Assembly (NCBI RefSeq): GCF_002005225.1
Contig: NZ_CP019724.1
Coordinates: 5,473,501-5,537,500, forward strand
Direction of reading: 5' to 3'
DNA from: Streptomyces pactum
Lineage (GTDB): Bacteria > Actinomycetota > Actinomycetes > Streptomycetales > Streptomycetaceae
DNA length: 64,000 bases
In this document: in pieces, positions 63,096 through 64,000 of the stretch
Position numbering within the stretch: position 1 is the first letter of the stretch
Layout of the letters: every line of letters starts with the position of its first letter
Translations under genes and position numbers: made by a program
Notes under the pieces: generated by a model
Database searches by the model: none
What the model was told of the DNA's origin: nothing
The model's input: the letters and a program-made list of their open reading frames with translations, nothing else

Positions 63096-64000
63096 TCACT
63101 TCCGCGGCCCTCCGGAGGACCCCCGCACCATCAACTCCCCCCGCACCGTCGCGATCCCCCCGGGCGGCGCCTCCTCCCGCCCCATCGCGATGCGCCCGGC
63201 CCGCGCCCCCGCCTCCGCGAGCGGCAGCCGGACCGTCGTGAGCGCGGGTACCGCGTCGATGCTGAAGGGCAGGTCGTCGAAGCCGGCCACGGACACGTCG
63301 TCCGGGATGCGCAGCCCCGAGTCGCGCAGCGCCGCGCAGGCGCCCAGCGCCACGGAGTCGTTCGCGGCGACGACGGCCGTCAGGGACGGGTCCCTGCGCA
63401 GGAGTTCGAGCGTGGCCTCGTAGCCGGAGCGCCGGTCGTAGCGGCCGTGGACCGTCCAGCGGGAGTCCTCCTCGATGCCGTGCGCGGCGAGCGCGGCGCG
63501 GTGGCCCTCCAGCCGGTGCCGGGTCGTGGTCCGTTCCTCCGGGCCCGCGATGTAGCCGAGCCGCCGGTGCCCGAGCCCGATGAGGTGCTCGGTCAGCTCC
63601 CGGCCGCCGCCGCGGTTGTCGAAGGTCAGCGCGATCGCCCCGGTCTCCGGCGCCGGCGGCCGCCCGCACAGCACCACCCGCGTGCCGGCCTCCGCCAGCT
63701 TGCGCAGCTTCGCCGCCACGGCCGCCTGGTGCGCCGCGTCCTCCATCGCCCCGCCGGTCAGCACGACGGCCGCCGCCCGCTGCCGCTGCAGCAGGGTGAG
63801 GTAGGTCAGTTCGCGCTCCGGGGTGCCGCCGGTGTTGCAGACCACGGCGAGTCTCTCGCCGCCCGCTCTGCCGCCCGGACCGCCGATCTCGGACTGGATC
63901 GCGCCGGCCATGATGCCGAAGAAGGGGTCGGCGATGTCGTTGACCAGGATGCCCACCAGGTCGGAGGTGGCCGCGGCCAGCGCACTCGCGGGGCCGTTGA
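63096..64000 (-). CDS. LacI-family regulator, cut by window edge
   Basis: At least 300 aa are visible; the N-terminal helix-turn-helix is outside the window. The frame is open to the last base. Effector domain signatures are VGILVNDIADPFFGIMAGAI, then AAVVLTGGAMED, LGHRRLGYIAGPEE, VVAANDSVALGACAAL and VSVAGFDDLPFSIDAVPALT. It probably controls the isomerase-like gene downstream on the same strand, or other sugar genes beyond the window. The internal GTG at 63956 is not a true start. Confidence 0.9.
   Translation of the reverse strand, partial: NGPASALAAATSDLVGILVNDIADPFFGIMAGAIQSEIGGPGGRAGGERLAVVCNTGGTPERELTYLTLLQRQRAAAVVLTGGAMEDAAHQAAVAAKLRKLAEAGTRVVLCGRPPAPETGAIALTFDNRGGGRELTEHLIGLGHRRLGYIAGPEERTTTRHRLEGHRAALAAHGIEEDSRWTVHGRYDRRSGYEATLELLRRDPSLTAVVAANDSVALGACAALRDSGLRIPDDVSVAGFDDLPFSIDAVPALTTVRLPLAEAGARAGRIAMGREEAPPGGIATVRGELMVRGSSGGPRK

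Noticed and set aside
61745..63241. 498-codon frame on the plus strand through the hexamer repeats and isomerase-like gene
   Set aside because: Only low-complexity Pro/Ala followed by the antisense of a good gene; no start site.

Overview
The window is high-GC actinobacterial chromosome, almost certainly Streptomyces. Codon third positions are nearly all G or C, GTG and TTG starts are common, and adpA carries a single TTA codon. Gene order follows the conserved Streptomyces core, closely resembling the S. coelicolor region that holds cebEFG-bglC, adpA-ornA, glmS, the desferrioxamine genes and a leucine/acyl-CoA degradation cluster. I see no phage, transposase, CRISPR array or plasmid genes. 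The accessory character lies in small regulatory modules, low-complexity repeats and operators.

Layout. 0.3-2.2 kb: an unrecognised small protein, a spermidine-synthase-like protein and a membrane-anchored protein. 2.4-6.3 kb: a two-component system followed by a secreted chitinase-like protein. 6.4-12.7 kb: the cellobiose/cello-oligosaccharide system (bglC, cebGFE, divergent cebR) with two CebR boxes. 13.4-15.9 kb: tRNA-His, oligoribonuclease and adpA with its TTA codon and long upstream region. 15.9-22.1 kb: a small membrane protein, a universal stress protein, glmS with a conserved small gene before it, a DUF4429-like protein and a secreted GH20 hexosaminidase under a DasR-type site. 22.1-29.4 kb: desferrioxamine biosynthesis (desABCD) and uptake (desE, desF) with two iron boxes.

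29.4-38.1 kb: leucine/isovalerate degradation genes (carboxylase beta and alpha subunits, HMG-CoA lyase, acyl-CoA dehydrogenase) divergent from a TetR regulator, then a second acyl-CoA dehydrogenase and an acyl-CoA thioesterase. 38.1-44.6 kb: a cation-efflux protein, a putative phosphatase, and a PucR-type regulator divergent from an agmatinase/guanidinobutyrase-TPP enzyme operon. 44.6-48.6 kb: a secreted endonuclease, a GT39-like membrane glycosyltransferase and a TetR regulator. 48.7-50.8 kb: an XRE/DUF397 pair and three small unknown genes. 50.9-60.5 kb: secreted proteins, a fused ABC exporter with unequal ATPase sites, an S37 peptidase, a lipoprotein and a GH3 enzyme. 61.0-64.0 kb: an acetyltransferase, a sugar-phosphate-isomerase-like protein and a LacI regulator cut by the window edge.

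How it fits together: much of the window links nutrient sensing to development. Cellulose products (CebR), chitin/GlcNAc (chitinase-like protein, GH20 and GH3 enzymes, glmS, DasR site), iron (DmdR1/IdeR-type boxes) and branched-chain acyl-CoA (TetR operators) each have a recognisable operator beside their genes, and the developmental regulator adpA sits among them. I did not find one clearly undescribed multi-gene system. The best candidates for new biology are the hairpin-masked TTG-start gene ahead of glmS, the XRE/DUF397/small-protein module with its palindrome, and the uncharacterised operators.
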